A DNA stretch of 64,000 bases from Phyllobacterium pellucidum (GTDB lineage: Bacteria > Pseudomonadota > Alphaproteobacteria > Rhizobiales > Rhizobiaceae), in the NCBI RefSeq assembly GCF_013327855.1, contig NZ_JABUMX010000002.1, forward strand, positions 558,001 through 622,000, given 5' to 3'. Below are positions 1 to 7,879 of the stretch, piece after piece. The translations under genes and the position numbers were made by a program. Numbering within the stretch: position 1 is the first letter of the stretch; each line of letters begins with the position of its first letter. The notes beneath the pieces are model-generated. The model ran no database searches. It had not been told where the DNA came from and saw only the letters and a program-made list of their open reading frames with translations.

Positions 1-880
1 GCACGATACGGTTCTTGTAGGCGGCCGCATCTTCGCGGATCTGTGCGCCCTCACCGCGGGCCTGACCGAGTTTCTGGTTGGAATACTGGTTCGATTCTTC
101 GACAAAACGGTCTTCGTCCTGCTCGGCGCGCTGTACTTCGTCGAAGGCATCCGCAACCTCGCGCGGCGGTGCCGCATCCTCGATCGATACGGCATTGATC
201 TGCATGCCAGCGCCATAATCGTCGAGCGTCTTCTGGATAATACCGCGCACGTCGTTGGCAATGCCCGCACGATTGTCACGGAAAATGTCCTGCGCCGGAC
301 TGCGGCCGACGATCTCGCGCATGGCGCTCTCGGACACCTGCTGCACCAGATTCTCCGGGTTTTCGACATGGAAGAGATAGGCGACAGGATCGGAAACGCG
401 GTAGAGCACGGAGAACTGGACGTCGACGATATTCTGGTCGCCCGATAGCATCAGGCCTTCCTTGGCGCCGCGTGCGCCCTGACCGCCGATGTTCTTCTGT
501 TTTTCGACGATCTCGACCTTTTCATAGGATTCGATCGGCCAGAAATGGAAATGCAGGCCAGGTTCGGCGATATCGGGCTTCGGCTTGCCGAAGCGCAGTT
601 CAACGGCGCGCTCATCCGGCTGCACCGTATAGACCGACTGGAAAAGCCAGAAAGCAACGAGAACGAGGGCTGCAATCCCCCAAAAAGCAGGGCTGCCGCC
701 GGAACCCCCAGGCAGAGCCTGACGCAAACGATCCTGACCGCGACGGAGTATGTCTTCGAGGTCCGGCGGATTACCGCCACCGCCCCCTTGCGGCTTCTGG
801 CCCCATGGACCCCCACCACCACTATTGTTACCGCCGCCACCCCATGGGCCGCCGCCGCCGTTCTGATTACTCCAGGGCAT
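1..880 (-). CDS. hflK: HflK, membrane protease modulator (partial, C-terminus outside window)
   Basis: SPFH/prohibitin-family protein that forms a complex with HflC around the FtsH protease and limits its action on membrane proteins. The first 293 residues are visible. The N-terminus is Gly-rich with two GGPWG repeats (residues 9-27), a linker follows, and one membrane segment lies at about 64-83 (SPAFWGIAALVLVAFWLF). After it comes the band-7 start with a VQPDERAVELRFG motif, then an Ala/Glu-rich coiled coil towards the left edge. The start is ATG at 880 with AGGTAGGA just upstream. It lies downstream of thyA and folA on the same strand but has its own promoter in the 191-base gap. HflC is expected beyond the left edge. 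The reading frame is open to base 1, so there is no stop in the window. Confidence 0.95.
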   Translation of the reverse strand, partial: MPWSNQNGGGGPWGGGGNNSGGGGPWGQKPQGGGGGNPPDLEDILRRGQDRLRQALPGGSGGSPAFWGIAALVLVAFWLFQSVYTVQPDERAVELRFGKPKPDIAEPGLHFHFWPIESYEKVEIVEKQKNIGGQGARGAKEGLMLSGDQNIVDVQFSVLYRVSDPVAYLFHVENPENLVQQVSESAMREIVGRSPAQDIFRDNRAGIANDVRGIIQKTLDDYGAGMQINAVSIEDAAPPREVADAFDEVQRAEQDEDRFVEESNQYSNQKLGQARGEGAQIREDAAAYKNRIV

Positions 881-945
881 TCCTACCTCATATTTTGAAG
901 GAAAACGCCAACCCCTTGGCTTCCTCCCACTGTCACGATGTCCCG

Positions 946-974
946 TTTATAGGGATGGCAGGGCACGCTTTCAA
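946..974 (-). promoter_or_regulatory. Probable sigma-70-type promoter of hflK
   Basis: On the minus strand a TTGAAA -35 (969-974) and a TATAAA -10 (946-951) are separated by exactly 17 bases. Transcription would start near 939, about 60 bases before the hflK ATG. The -10 is preceded by CCC, so a heat-shock sigma factor could also read it; this is inference. Confidence 0.55.
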
Positions 975-1071
975 CGCGCGCGGCCGGATTTCGCGCGAAT
1001 TTGGTAAAAAGCCGAACGATTATGGTTCCTTATCACGATATTTTCATATCGCGCGCAGTTTATACGCGCAC

Positions 1072-1572
1072 TCAGCGGCGCTCGTAGACGGCAAACCGCG
1101 TCGGATAATTGTCCTTCTCGCCAGCCGGGAATTCCTCGCTGGAAACCTCGGCCCAGATCTTGGGATCGATCGGCGGAAAGTGCACGTCGCCATCGATGTC
1201 AGCGAGCACCCAGGTCACGTAGAGCCGGTCGACGCGGTTCAAGGTCTGGCGAAAGATTTCGCCCCCACCAATGATGCAGATCTCGTCGACCTTGTCGGCA
1301 GAGGCATGACTGCCGGCCACGACCAGCGCTTCATCGACGGAGCGAACCGCAATGACGCCATCGACTCCGAAGGCAGCGTCGCGCGTTACGACGATATTGG
1401 TGCGTCCGGGCAACGGGCGGCCGAGCGAATCCCAGGTCTTGCGGCCCATGATGATAGGCTTGCCCATTGTCGTCGCCTTGAAGCGCTTCAGATCCGAGGA
1501 CAGCCGCCAAGGCAGGCCGTTCTCTCGTCCGATGACGCCGTTTTCGGCAATTGCAACCACGAAACTGATCAT
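1072..1572 (-). CDS. folA: Dihydrofolate reductase
   Basis: NADPH-dependent reduction of dihydrofolate to tetrahydrofolate, which restores the cofactor used up by the upstream thymidylate synthase. It has 166 aa, normal for the family. The N-terminus MISFVVAIAENGVIG is followed by GLPW (19-22) and the catalytic acid Asp27, at the E. coli position. GRKTW and the GRTNIVV segment are the usual NADPH-binding elements, and CIIGGGEIF is the second signature. It starts 43 bases after the thyA stop on the same strand, so the two are very probably one transcript. The product is soluble and cytoplasmic. Confidence 0.97.
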   Translation of the reverse strand: MISFVVAIAENGVIGRENGLPWRLSSDLKRFKATTMGKPIIMGRKTWDSLGRPLPGRTNIVVTRDAAFGVDGVIAVRSVDEALVVAGSHASADKVDEICIIGGGEIFRQTLNRVDRLYVTWVLADIDGDVHFPPIDPKIWAEVSSEEFPAGEKDNYPTRFAVYERR

Positions 1573-1615
1573 GCTGACATCGTCCGTTCTTAATGAGCAC
1601 CCGCGACGAAAAAAC

Positions 1616-2410
1616 CTAAACGGCGATCGGCGCCTTTATGCTGGATTCGGCGACGTAATCTATCAGACGGAAATCGTCATATTTGAAGGCAAAGAGGTCC
1701 GTTACCGCCGGATTGATGTGCATCTTCGGCAGGGGACCGGGCGTTCGGCCAAGCTGCAACCTGGCCTGTTCGAAATGGTTCGAATAGAGATGCGCATCGC
1801 CAAGCGTGTGGACAAAATCGCCGGGCTTCAGGCCTGTTACCTGCGCCACCATCATCGTCAGCAGCGCGTAGGAGGCGATGTTGAAGGGTACGCCCAGGAA
1901 AATATCGGCCGAGCGCTGGTAGAGCTGGCAGGAAAGCTTTCCATCCGAAACGTAAAACTGGAACAGGCAATGGCATGGCGGCAGGGCCATCTCGTCGACA
2001 AGCGCCGGATTCCACGCCGAAACAATCAGGCGCCGCGAATGCGGGTTGGTCTTTATCGCCTCGACCACATTGGCAATCTGGTCGATGTGCCGCCCATCGG
2101 CGGCCGGCCAGGAACGCCACTGGTAGCCGTATACCGGCCCAAGGTCGCCGTTCTCATCGGCCCACTCATCCCAGATGGTGACACCGTGCTCATTCAAATA
2201 GGCGATGTTGGTATCGCCCTCGAGAAACCACAGCAACTCATGGATAATGGACTTGAGGTGGAGCTTCTTCGTCGTCAGCAGCGGGAAGCCTGCCGAAAGA
2301 TCAAACCGCATCTGGTAGCCGAACACGGAACGTGTCCCGGTACCGGTCCGGTCGCCGCGGTCGACGCCTGTGTCCAGGACATGCTGGAGAAGATCGAGAT
2401 AAGTGCGCAT
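1616..2410 (-). CDS. thyA: Thymidylate synthase
   Basis: Methylates dUMP to dTMP using 5,10-methylenetetrahydrofolate. The 264-aa length matches E. coli ThyA. The catalytic cysteine is Cys146 in LPPCHC, preceded by the phosphate-binding [11 protein letters not shown]. The [19 protein letters not shown] block and the [19 protein letters not shown] stretch are family signatures. The start is ATG at 2410, with AAGGAGG immediately upstream. It is the first gene of a thyA-folA pair; the dihydrofolate made here is recycled by folA. Confidence 0.98.
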   Translation of the reverse strand: MRTYLDLLQHVLDTGVDRGDRTGTGTRSVFGYQMRFDLSAGFPLLTTKKLHLKSIIHELLWFLEGDTNIAYLNEHGVTIWDEWADENGDLGPVYGYQWRSWPAADGRHIDQIANVVEAIKTNPHSRRLIVSAWNPALVDEMALPPCHCLFQFYVSDGKLSCQLYQRSADIFLGVPFNIASYALLTMMVAQVTGLKPGDFVHTLGDAHLYSNHFEQARLQLGRTPGPLPKMHINPAVTDLFAFKYDDFRLIDYVAESSIKAPIAV

Positions 2411-2741
2411 GCCTCCTTCTTAGCAGATTCGACCGGCGAAAAACCATCGCTTTCGCCAATCCACAGTATCCCGGCTTCAGAGCGCATGAGGGCATAAGCC
2501 TCGCGTATGAGCATCAAGCTCTGATCGCTTCGATCTGTCTGAAGTCGTTCGACATTTGCCTTTTGATGACCCGCCATTTTGAATTTGATTGAATAGCAAG
2601 AGCGCATGTGATTACCCATGGCAGCTAACATCGCGGTGAAGTGGGCCGGCTGCTACCCCAAGTGTCGGATGCGGCATCCGGCGATGTCTTTGCCGGTTTT
2701 CTCCACAGGACGGATCCCAGCCGTCGCAATTTCGAGAGCAA
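2411..2741. other. Intergenic gap, divergent promoter region
   Basis: A 331-base gap between thyA (leftwards) and the FAD oxidoreductase (rightwards), so it should hold both promoters. The only structure seen is a palindrome CGGATGC-G-GCATCCG (2666-2680), 60 bases upstream of the right-hand gene. Short open frames here are not supported: they overlap thyA or the oxidoreductase heavily. Confidence 0.5.
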
Positions 2742-3830
2742 ATGAGGTCCATGAAAATTATCGTCGTCGGCGCCGGCATTATCGGCGCATCAATTGCCCG
2801 CTCGCTGGCGAAAGCCGGCGCTGAAGTCACCGTGCTCGCCGAGCACGCGGGCGGCGTTGCGACCACTGCTTCTTTTGCCTGGATCAACGCGAGCTGGGGC
2901 AATCCGGAACCCTATTTCCGGCTGCGACGTAGCGCGATGGCTGAGTGGCGGCAGCTTGCATCGCAATTGCCGGACATGCCGCTGCGCTGGTGCGGCAGCC
3001 TGTGCTGGGACCTCGCGCCTGATGAATTGCATGCCTATCTGACCGAGCACGGACGCTGGGGCTACGATATCAGGCACGTTGGCCGTGCTGAGGCTTCCAA
3101 TCTGGAGCCAAACCTCGCAGAACATCCGGACTTCGCGGTTGCCGTTGCGGAGGAAGGCGCAGTCGAGCCGGTCGACGCCGCGCGCATACTGTTTGCTGAT
3201 GCGCGAGCCCACGGCGCAACGTTGATCGACAATGTGACCGTCACCGCCCTGCGCGAGGAAGGTGGGCGTATTACCGGCGTCCGGACCTCTTCCGGTGAAA
3301 TGACGGCCGACATGGTGGTGCTCGCCGCCGGAGCCGCTGTTACCAAGCTTGCGGCGTCTGTCGGCGTTACAGTGCCGCTTGAGACGCCGCCCGGTTTGAT
3401 TGTTCATTCCAAGCCAACACGGCAGCGTTTGAATGGATTGGTGATTGCGCCCGAAGTCCACATGCGCCAGACGGCGGCCGGGCGTATCATTGCCGGCAGC
3501 GATTTCGCGGGAAGCGAGCCCGGCGTTGATCCTGGCCAAACCGCGGAAGCTCTCTTCGCCAAGGTCAAGGCAATGTTTCGGGATGCGGACGATCTTGCCC
3601 TTGAGTTTCACACGATAGGATATCGCCCGACGCCTGCGGACGGATTTCCCGTCATTGGCCGGCCAGAAGGTTGCGACGGCCTTTACATTGCCGTCATGCA
3701 TTCAGGTGTCACCCTCGCCCCCTTGGTAGGAACCATGGTCGGCGGCGAAATCATGACGCAGGCTGTAGATGAACGCCTCGCGCCTTATAGGCTGGAGCGA
3801 TTTGAAGTCGCCGGCCGCGCGGCCTCCTGA
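2742..3830 (+). CDS. FAD-dependent oxidoreductase, D-amino-acid dehydrogenase/glycine oxidase type
   Basis: A DAO-superfamily flavoprotein of 362 aa. It opens with the Rossmann dinucleotide motif VVGAGIIGASIARSLAKAG (about residues 7-25). Typical late elements are GAAV near the middle and a GYRPTPADGFPVIG segment followed by MHSGVTLAPLVG, which closes the FAD site in this family. The substrate is probably an amine or D-amino acid, but nothing in the sequence fixes which. A second ATG at 2751 (MKIIVVG) is an equally good start. It stands alone, facing away from thyA, with no obvious operon partner. Confidence 0.85.
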   Translation: MRSMKIIVVGAGIIGASIARSLAKAGAEVTVLAEHAGGVATTASFAWINASWGNPEPYFRLRRSAMAEWRQLASQLPDMPLRWCGSLCWDLAPDELHAYLTEHGRWGYDIRHVGRAEASNLEPNLAEHPDFAVAVAEEGAVEPVDAARILFADARAHGATLIDNVTVTALREEGGRITGVRTSSGEMTADMVVLAAGAAVTKLAASVGVTVPLETPPGLIVHSKPTRQRLNGLVIAPEVHMRQTAAGRIIAGSDFAGSEPGVDPGQTAEALFAKVKAMFRDADDLALEFHTIGYRPTPADGFPVIGRPEGCDGLYIAVMHSGVTLAPLVGTMVGGEIMTQAVDERLAPYRLERFEVAGRAAS

Positions 3831-3834
3831 CGCA

Positions 3835-3861
3835 AAATCCCCGGCGCACGGCCAGGGATTT
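3835..3861. terminator. Possible terminator between convergent genes
   Basis: AAATCCC (3835-3841) and GGGATTT (3855-3861) form a 7-bp stem around 13 bases, in which CCG and CGG can pair further. It sits between the convergent oxidoreductase and DUF2853 genes. There is no clear T tract, so the call is weak. Confidence 0.35.
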
Positions 3862-3884
3862 CACATCGATCAGGAAAGCGTGGA

Positions 3885-4196
3885 TCAGAGGCTTCCGAGG
3901 GCGCCGAGTGCTTTCGCCGTCAAATAGTAGAAGGTGACACGGCTCTTGGTGTTGTCAGCCTTCATGGCGGCACAAACCGACTCGATGGCGGCTTCTGCCT
4001 TGGCGGTGTCGGTGAGGCCAAGTTTCTTTTCTACCCAGTTGGTACGTACCCGCTTAAGTTCATCAGGGTCCGTGCAGGATACCAGCGACGAGTCGCGGTT
4101 GCGCAGGGCAATGCCGAGGTGCTTGACGATCTTGGCAACAGTCGCCTCATCGGCAGCTGCGTCGTAATGGCGTACATCCTTCAAATAGTCAGTCAT
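3885..4196 (-). CDS. DUF2853 family small protein
   Basis: A 103-aa soluble, helix-rich protein starting MTDYLKDVRHYDAAADEA; I recognise the family as DUF2853, whose role is unknown. The start at 4196 was preferred over a longer frame reaching 4349 because GGGGAA lies just upstream and the extra residues look like untranslated sequence. It contains two Cys (one in CTDPDEL) and no signal or membrane segment. It is monocistronic, convergent with the FAD oxidoreductase and divergent from ssrA. Confidence 0.85.
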   Translation of the reverse strand: MTDYLKDVRHYDAAADEATVAKIVKHLGIALRNRDSSLVSCTDPDELKRVRTNWVEKKLGLTDTAKAEAAIESVCAAMKADNTKSRVTFYYLTAKALGALGSL

Positions 4197-4344
4197 GGAA
4201 ATTCCCCTGCTTGCTGGGTGCAATGCCCCGCATTGCAGCCTCCCTGAAACCTGAAGACGCCTCGCGACTGGCCGACGCATGAGGCGGTGACTCTGTATAC
4301 GAGTCGAAACATTCCCCAGCAACGATTTGAAGTCAATGCACTCT

Positions 4345-4372
4345 TTCAATTCAACAAATCAGGCCCTATATA
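4345..4372 (+). promoter_or_regulatory. Probable ssrA promoter
   Basis: TTCAAT (4345-4350) and TATATA (4367-4372) are 16 bases apart, which puts the transcript start near 4379, right before the tmRNA acceptor piece. This is assigned by pattern and position only. Confidence 0.4.
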
Positions 4373-4379
4373 AGTCGTG

Positions 4380-4700
4380 CCGGCTTCGGTCGGCTATGGT
4401 GATAAACGGACGATGCAATAAGCCCATTGGACCCGGGGGCAGTACCCGGCGCCTCCACCACAATGCAGCCGAGGCGCTGCCTTGTGGCGGGGGCGACACA
4501 GGATCGACAAGGGTGTAAAGATCGCTCTTTTGCCCGGCATTGTACCACCGTTATCGGGCTAACTCAGTAGTTGCAAACGACAACTATGCGGAAGCACGTC
4601 TCGCCGCTTAATGCGGTGCGATAGCTTCAAATCAAGTCCTAGGGGTTCGCACTTCTAGGCGGGGTTCGGAGGCACCTGGCAACAGAAGCCTCCACTTCCC
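4380..4700 (+). ncRNA. ssrA: Two-piece (circularly permuted) tmRNA
   Basis: Rescues stalled ribosomes and tags the unfinished protein. The order is permuted, as in alphaproteobacteria: the acceptor piece comes first and ends in CGCCTCC-ACCA (3' end 4460). A spacer to be removed follows, and the coding piece begins GGGGGCGACACAGGATCGAC (4489). GGGGGCG pairs with CGCCTCC across the spacer to make the 7-bp acceptor stem, with one G-U. The T arm is CCGGG/CCCGG with a 7-base loop GGCAGTA. The tag frame at 4573-4611 reads ANDNYAEARLAA then TAA, with the usual hydrophobic LAA end seen by ClpX. A GGAGGC/GCCTCC hairpin (4668-4693) closes the coding piece and may also terminate. The exact outer ends are estimates. 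Confidence 0.93.
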
Positions 4701-4834
4701 TCTCTGCTTCTTTTTAACAAAATTCGCCTCGGACCTCGCCCGATGGACGTCTGCATTTGTCGACGACCGCTTGACCGCCGTTAACGCAAGGTGTATTAAA
4801 CTCACAAGTTAAATAACCATTCGGTTCCGTTAAG

Positions 4835-5176
4835 ATGACGCCTGATCGACTCGACACAATATTTTCAGCGCTCGCTGACCCAACGCGCCGTGCAATCCTG
4901 GCACGCTTGTCGCTTGGAACGACCTCGGTCACTGAACTCGCGCAGCCGTTCGACATGTCAGGACCTGCAATTACCAAACATCTGAAGGTGCTTGAACGGG
5001 CGGGCCTTGTGATCCGAAGCCGTGAAGCGCAGTGGCGACCCTGCAGCCTCGATGCCAAGCCTTTGAAGGAAGCGACCGACTGGCTCGAACGCTACCGCCA
5101 GTTCTGGGAAAGCAGCTTCGACCGACTGGAAGACTATCTGCACGAAGTACAAAACAACGGAGAGCAAGATGGCTGA
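4835..5176 (+). CDS. ArsR-family winged-helix regulator
   Basis: A 113-aa DNA-binding repressor of the ArsR/SmtB fold. ALADPTRRAILARL (about 11-24) opens the domain, and the recognition helix is in FDMSGPAITKHLKVLERAGLV (about 39-59). There are no Cys pairs of the classical metal sites, so it is of the non-metal subtype commonly paired with SRPBCC proteins. Its stop overlaps the next start by 8 bases, so the two are co-translated and this regulator probably controls its own pair. The start is ATG at 4835, 35 bases after a TTAAATAA-rich stretch. Confidence 0.92.
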   Translation: MTPDRLDTIFSALADPTRRAILARLSLGTTSVTELAQPFDMSGPAITKHLKVLERAGLVIRSREAQWRPCSLDAKPLKEATDWLERYRQFWESSFDRLEDYLHEVQNNGEQDG

Positions 5177-5648
5177 TACCAATAGGGCCCACGTGACGAA
5201 TGACACTGCGGGACGCATCCTTACCATCACACGACTGTTCAATGCGCCGCCTGCCATCGTCTTCACGGCCTTCGCCAACCCGAAACGGATGATGCAGTGG
5301 CTCGGTCCGCGTGATTATCCGGCAACCCAGGTGGAAGCGGACTTTCGCGTTGGCGGCAAGTGGCGCGCGTGCCTCGATTCGGCAGCGACGGGGAAAAAAC
5401 TCTGGCACGGCGGCGTCTACCAGCAGATTGTACCCAATCGAACACTGGCCTTCACCTTTGCCTGGGACCAGGAGGACGGTAAGCCTGGAAACGAGACCCT
5501 TGTCCACATCACCTTTGAAGATCAGGCGGCGAAGACGCTGATGACATTCCGCCAGAGCGTTTTCGAGACGGCGGAAAGTTGCGACGGCCATGTCACCGGC
5601 TGGAACAGCGCCTTCGACCGCCTCGAAGCTCTGCTCGCACGCGAATAA
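5169..5648 (+). CDS. SRPBCC/AHSA1-domain protein
   Basis: A 159-aa protein with the START-like hydrophobic cavity fold (AHSA1 type). It begins with a short lead, then RILTITRLFNAPPAIVFTAF and MMQWLGP, the usual first strand and helix. FRVGGKWRA and FAWDQEDG are further family blocks, and the C-terminal helix is VTGWNSAFDRLEALL. The ligand is unknown. It overlaps the ArsR gene by 8 bases; this pairing is common and implies regulation by that repressor. Confidence 0.9.
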   Translation: MADTNRAHVTNDTAGRILTITRLFNAPPAIVFTAFANPKRMMQWLGPRDYPATQVEADFRVGGKWRACLDSAATGKKLWHGGVYQQIVPNRTLAFTFAWDQEDGKPGNETLVHITFEDQAAKTLMTFRQSVFETAESCDGHVTGWNSAFDRLEALLARE

Positions 5649-5851
5649 TTCGGACTGCAAATCGGGGTGGCGATGGTTCGTCGCCGCCCTTATGATAGCG
5701 ATGGCATTCGATTCGGTGCACCCTCCCCGCGCTAGCCCATGCGCACTCCCCAAATTCCCAAATTTCAATCGGCCCGGAACTTACAGTCTGTGCCTGACGT
5801 CAACGCGTGACGGGCCACGGTCTTTCCGCAACCGTCGAGCCGGAGCATTTT

Positions 5852-6409
5852 ATGCAGCAACACATCCAGAACAATTTCATCATTCTCACCGGCGGTCCGG
5901 GCTCGGGCAAGACGAGCCTGATCTCAGCCCTTGGCCAGCGCGGATACGCAACCTCGACCGAGGCCGGGCGCGCAATCATCCGCCATAATCAGATAGTGGA
6001 TGGCCCTGCCGTGCCATGGAAGGACCCCGCCATCTTCGCGGAACTGATGCTGTCGTGGGAGATGCGATCCTACGATAGCGCAGCCGACAACGCCGACCTC
6101 GTCTTCTTCGATCGCGGCGTGCCCGACATTGTCGGCTATCTGGAGCTTAGCGGCCTTGAAGTTCCCGCACATGTCCGCAAGGCAGCAGGGATATTCCGCT
6201 ACAACCCGACGGTTTTCATTCTGCCGCCGTGGTCGGAGATATTCACACAGGATACAGAGCGCAAACAAACGCTTGAAGAGGCCGAGCGGACCTTTCACGC
6301 AATGGTTTCGGCCTACAGCGATTGCGGCTATGCGCTCGTCGAGGTTCCACGCGTGCCGATTTCGGAGCGGGTCGCCTTCCTTATCGAAACCATAGGCGCC
6401 GTCACCTGA
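5852..6409 (+). CDS. P-loop ATPase/kinase-like protein (AAA_28 type)
   Basis: A 185-aa single-domain nucleotide-binding protein. The Walker A motif is GGPGSGKTSL near residue 15. DLVFFDRGVPD (about residue 74) looks like the Walker B region and resembles that of small kinases. The start at 5852 is chosen for CGGAG seven bases upstream; an earlier in-frame ATG at 5807 has no such site. The substrate is unknown; family members are annotated only as ATPases or predicted kinases. It ends before a strong hairpin shared with the convergent exporter gene. Confidence 0.82.
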   Translation: MQQHIQNNFIILTGGPGSGKTSLISALGQRGYATSTEAGRAIIRHNQIVDGPAVPWKDPAIFAELMLSWEMRSYDSAADNADLVFFDRGVPDIVGYLELSGLEVPAHVRKAAGIFRYNPTVFILPPWSEIFTQDTERKQTLEEAERTFHAMVSAYSDCGYALVEVPRVPISERVAFLIETIGAVT

Positions 6410-6414
6410 CGACA

Positions 6415-6446
6415 AAGGCTCCCGGAACGCGCGTTCCGGGAGCCTT
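6415..6446. terminator. Bidirectional hairpin between convergent genes
   Basis: A perfect 14-bp inverted repeat, AAGGCTCCCGGAAC (6415-6428) and its complement (6433-6446), around GCGC. It begins six bases after the ATPase stop and lies 27 bases from the end of the exporter frame. The A/T ends of the arms give short T tracts in both directions. Confidence 0.65.
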
Positions 6447-6472
6447 CGCATGCTTCTGACGGAGGATCAGAA

Positions 6473-7680
6473 TTATTCGGCAGCGGCTCCCGCCTCAACG
6501 ACGCGGCGCCTGCCGATTGTTGCCTGGGTAAGAACGAAAGCGCCAACCGCACAAAGAGCGATGCCTATGGCCATCGGCAGGGCCGTGCCGTCGAAAAACA
6601 CGCCGGCAATGACCATCGCTATCGCCGAGGTGACGAAATGCAGCGTACCCATCAGCGCCGACGCCGTACCGGCGATTTCGCCGTGGTCCTCGAGCGCCAG
6701 AACCGAGGTTGTCGGGATGACGAGGCCGAGGAAGCCGTATCCAACAAAGAGGAACGCCGCCATCACCGGCAGTTGATTGATACCAAGGCTCATGACCACG
6801 ACCATCGCCGCCATGGTGAGCGCGAACGCCGTGACCGCCATGCGCATGACGCGGACGAGGCCAAAGCGGTCGCCGAGCCAGCCGGTCAATTGCGATACAG
6901 CAAAGAACGACACGGCATTGTCGAGAACGCTATGCTGTATTGGGTTGGCGTCAGCCCATAGTGATCGATCAGCACGAATGGCGAGTTCGCGAGATAGACA
7001 AGGAAACTGGAAATGCCGAGGCCGCCGATAAAGGTGAGCGTCAGGAAATTCCGGTCGCCAAGAAGCAGGCGGTAGGCCGACATGGCGCTGCCAAGGCCGC
7101 TTTCGGCACGCGCCTCGGATGGGCGCGTTTCCTTGAGCTGAGTCGATAGCAGGATAAGGCCGATGAAGGCGGCGATCATCACCGCCCAGAAAACACCGCG
7201 CCAACCGTAAAATTCGATGACGGCACTGCCCGTCAGCGGCGCCAGGATCGGCGAAATGCTAAAGACCAGCATCAGCAGCGACATCAGGCGGGCCGCCTGG
7301 ACGCCCGTGTGCATGTCACGGACGATCGCCCGCGGAATGACCATCCCGGCGGCGCCGCCAATTCCCTGCAGGAAGCGGAAGGCGACGAGCGTCTCGATAT
7401 CCTGCGCAAGGGCGCAGCCGATGCTGGCGACGGCAAAGAGGCCGATGCCTATGTAGAGGGGCGCCTTGCGGCCCCACATGTCGGACAAGGGACCGTACAG
7501 CAACTGGAAAATTGCAAAGGAAATGAAGAATGCCAGTAGGCTCAGCTGTACGGCGCTGTTTTCTGCCCCGAGTTCCCTGCCGATCGATGGCATGGCCGGC
7601 AAGTACGTGTCGATGGCAAATGGGCCGATCGCAGTGAGAAGACCGAGGATGAGAGCGTTGCGAAAGAAGGATGTCGTCAT
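6473..7680 (-). pseudogene. Bcr/CflA-type multidrug MFS transporter, broken by a frameshift
   Basis: A 12-helix drug/proton antiporter of about 402 residues if the frame is restored. The N-terminal part runs from MTTSFF (ATG 7680) through the DTYLPAMP motif of helix 1, GPLSDMWGRKAPL and FLQGIGGAAGMVIPRAIVRD, which mark this subfamily. After QYSIAFS the frame goes wrong and stops at 6886. The downstream half (NAVSFFAVSQLTGWLGDRFG to the end at 6473) continues in the next frame. Inserting one base between 6920 and 6921 (TCGACAATG to TCGATCAATG) would give AFSINAVSFF and rejoin them. It is either a recent inactivating mutation or a sequencing error, because both halves otherwise look intact. The gene is divergent from the TetR gene, which probably represses it. 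Confidence 0.85.
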
Positions 7681-7804
7681 GATGCCAAATCTTTCAAAAG
7701 CTGCGGCGCAGAAACCGGATTGTTTCCGCGGTGCCTTGCGATCAGGATGAGGTTTGACGGAGCGCACAGTCTTGGGAGGAAGTACACGTACCGCGTTAAT
7801 TGGC

Positions 7805-7851
7805 GTGTCAACAATTTTGGACACGAGTGTCAAATTAGACACCATTGTCTA
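7805..7851. promoter_or_regulatory. Tandem palindromic operators between exporter and tetR
   Basis: Two adjacent palindromes lie in the 199-base divergent gap: GACAC-GA-GTGTC (7820-7831) and TAGACA-CCAT-TGTCTA (7836-7851). A further GTGTC half-site is at 7805-7809. All share the GACA/TGTC core, as expected for two TetR dimers. They end 28 bases before the tetR start. Confidence 0.6.
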
Positions 7852-7879
7852 AAACGTCAAGACGCCTTATCTTTCATTC

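Noticed and set aside
2275-2631. 118-aa minus-strand frame in the gap next to thyA
   Set aside because: About a third overlaps thyA in another frame, and there is no Shine-Dalgarno or recognisable domain.
2666-2680. Palindrome CGGATGC-G-GCATCCG as a terminator
   Set aside because: It is upstream of a gene, not downstream, and has no T tract; it could be an operator but nothing supports a call.
4327-4548. Small frames on both strands over the tmRNA
   Set aside because: The region is explained by the structured RNA gene; frames are accidental.
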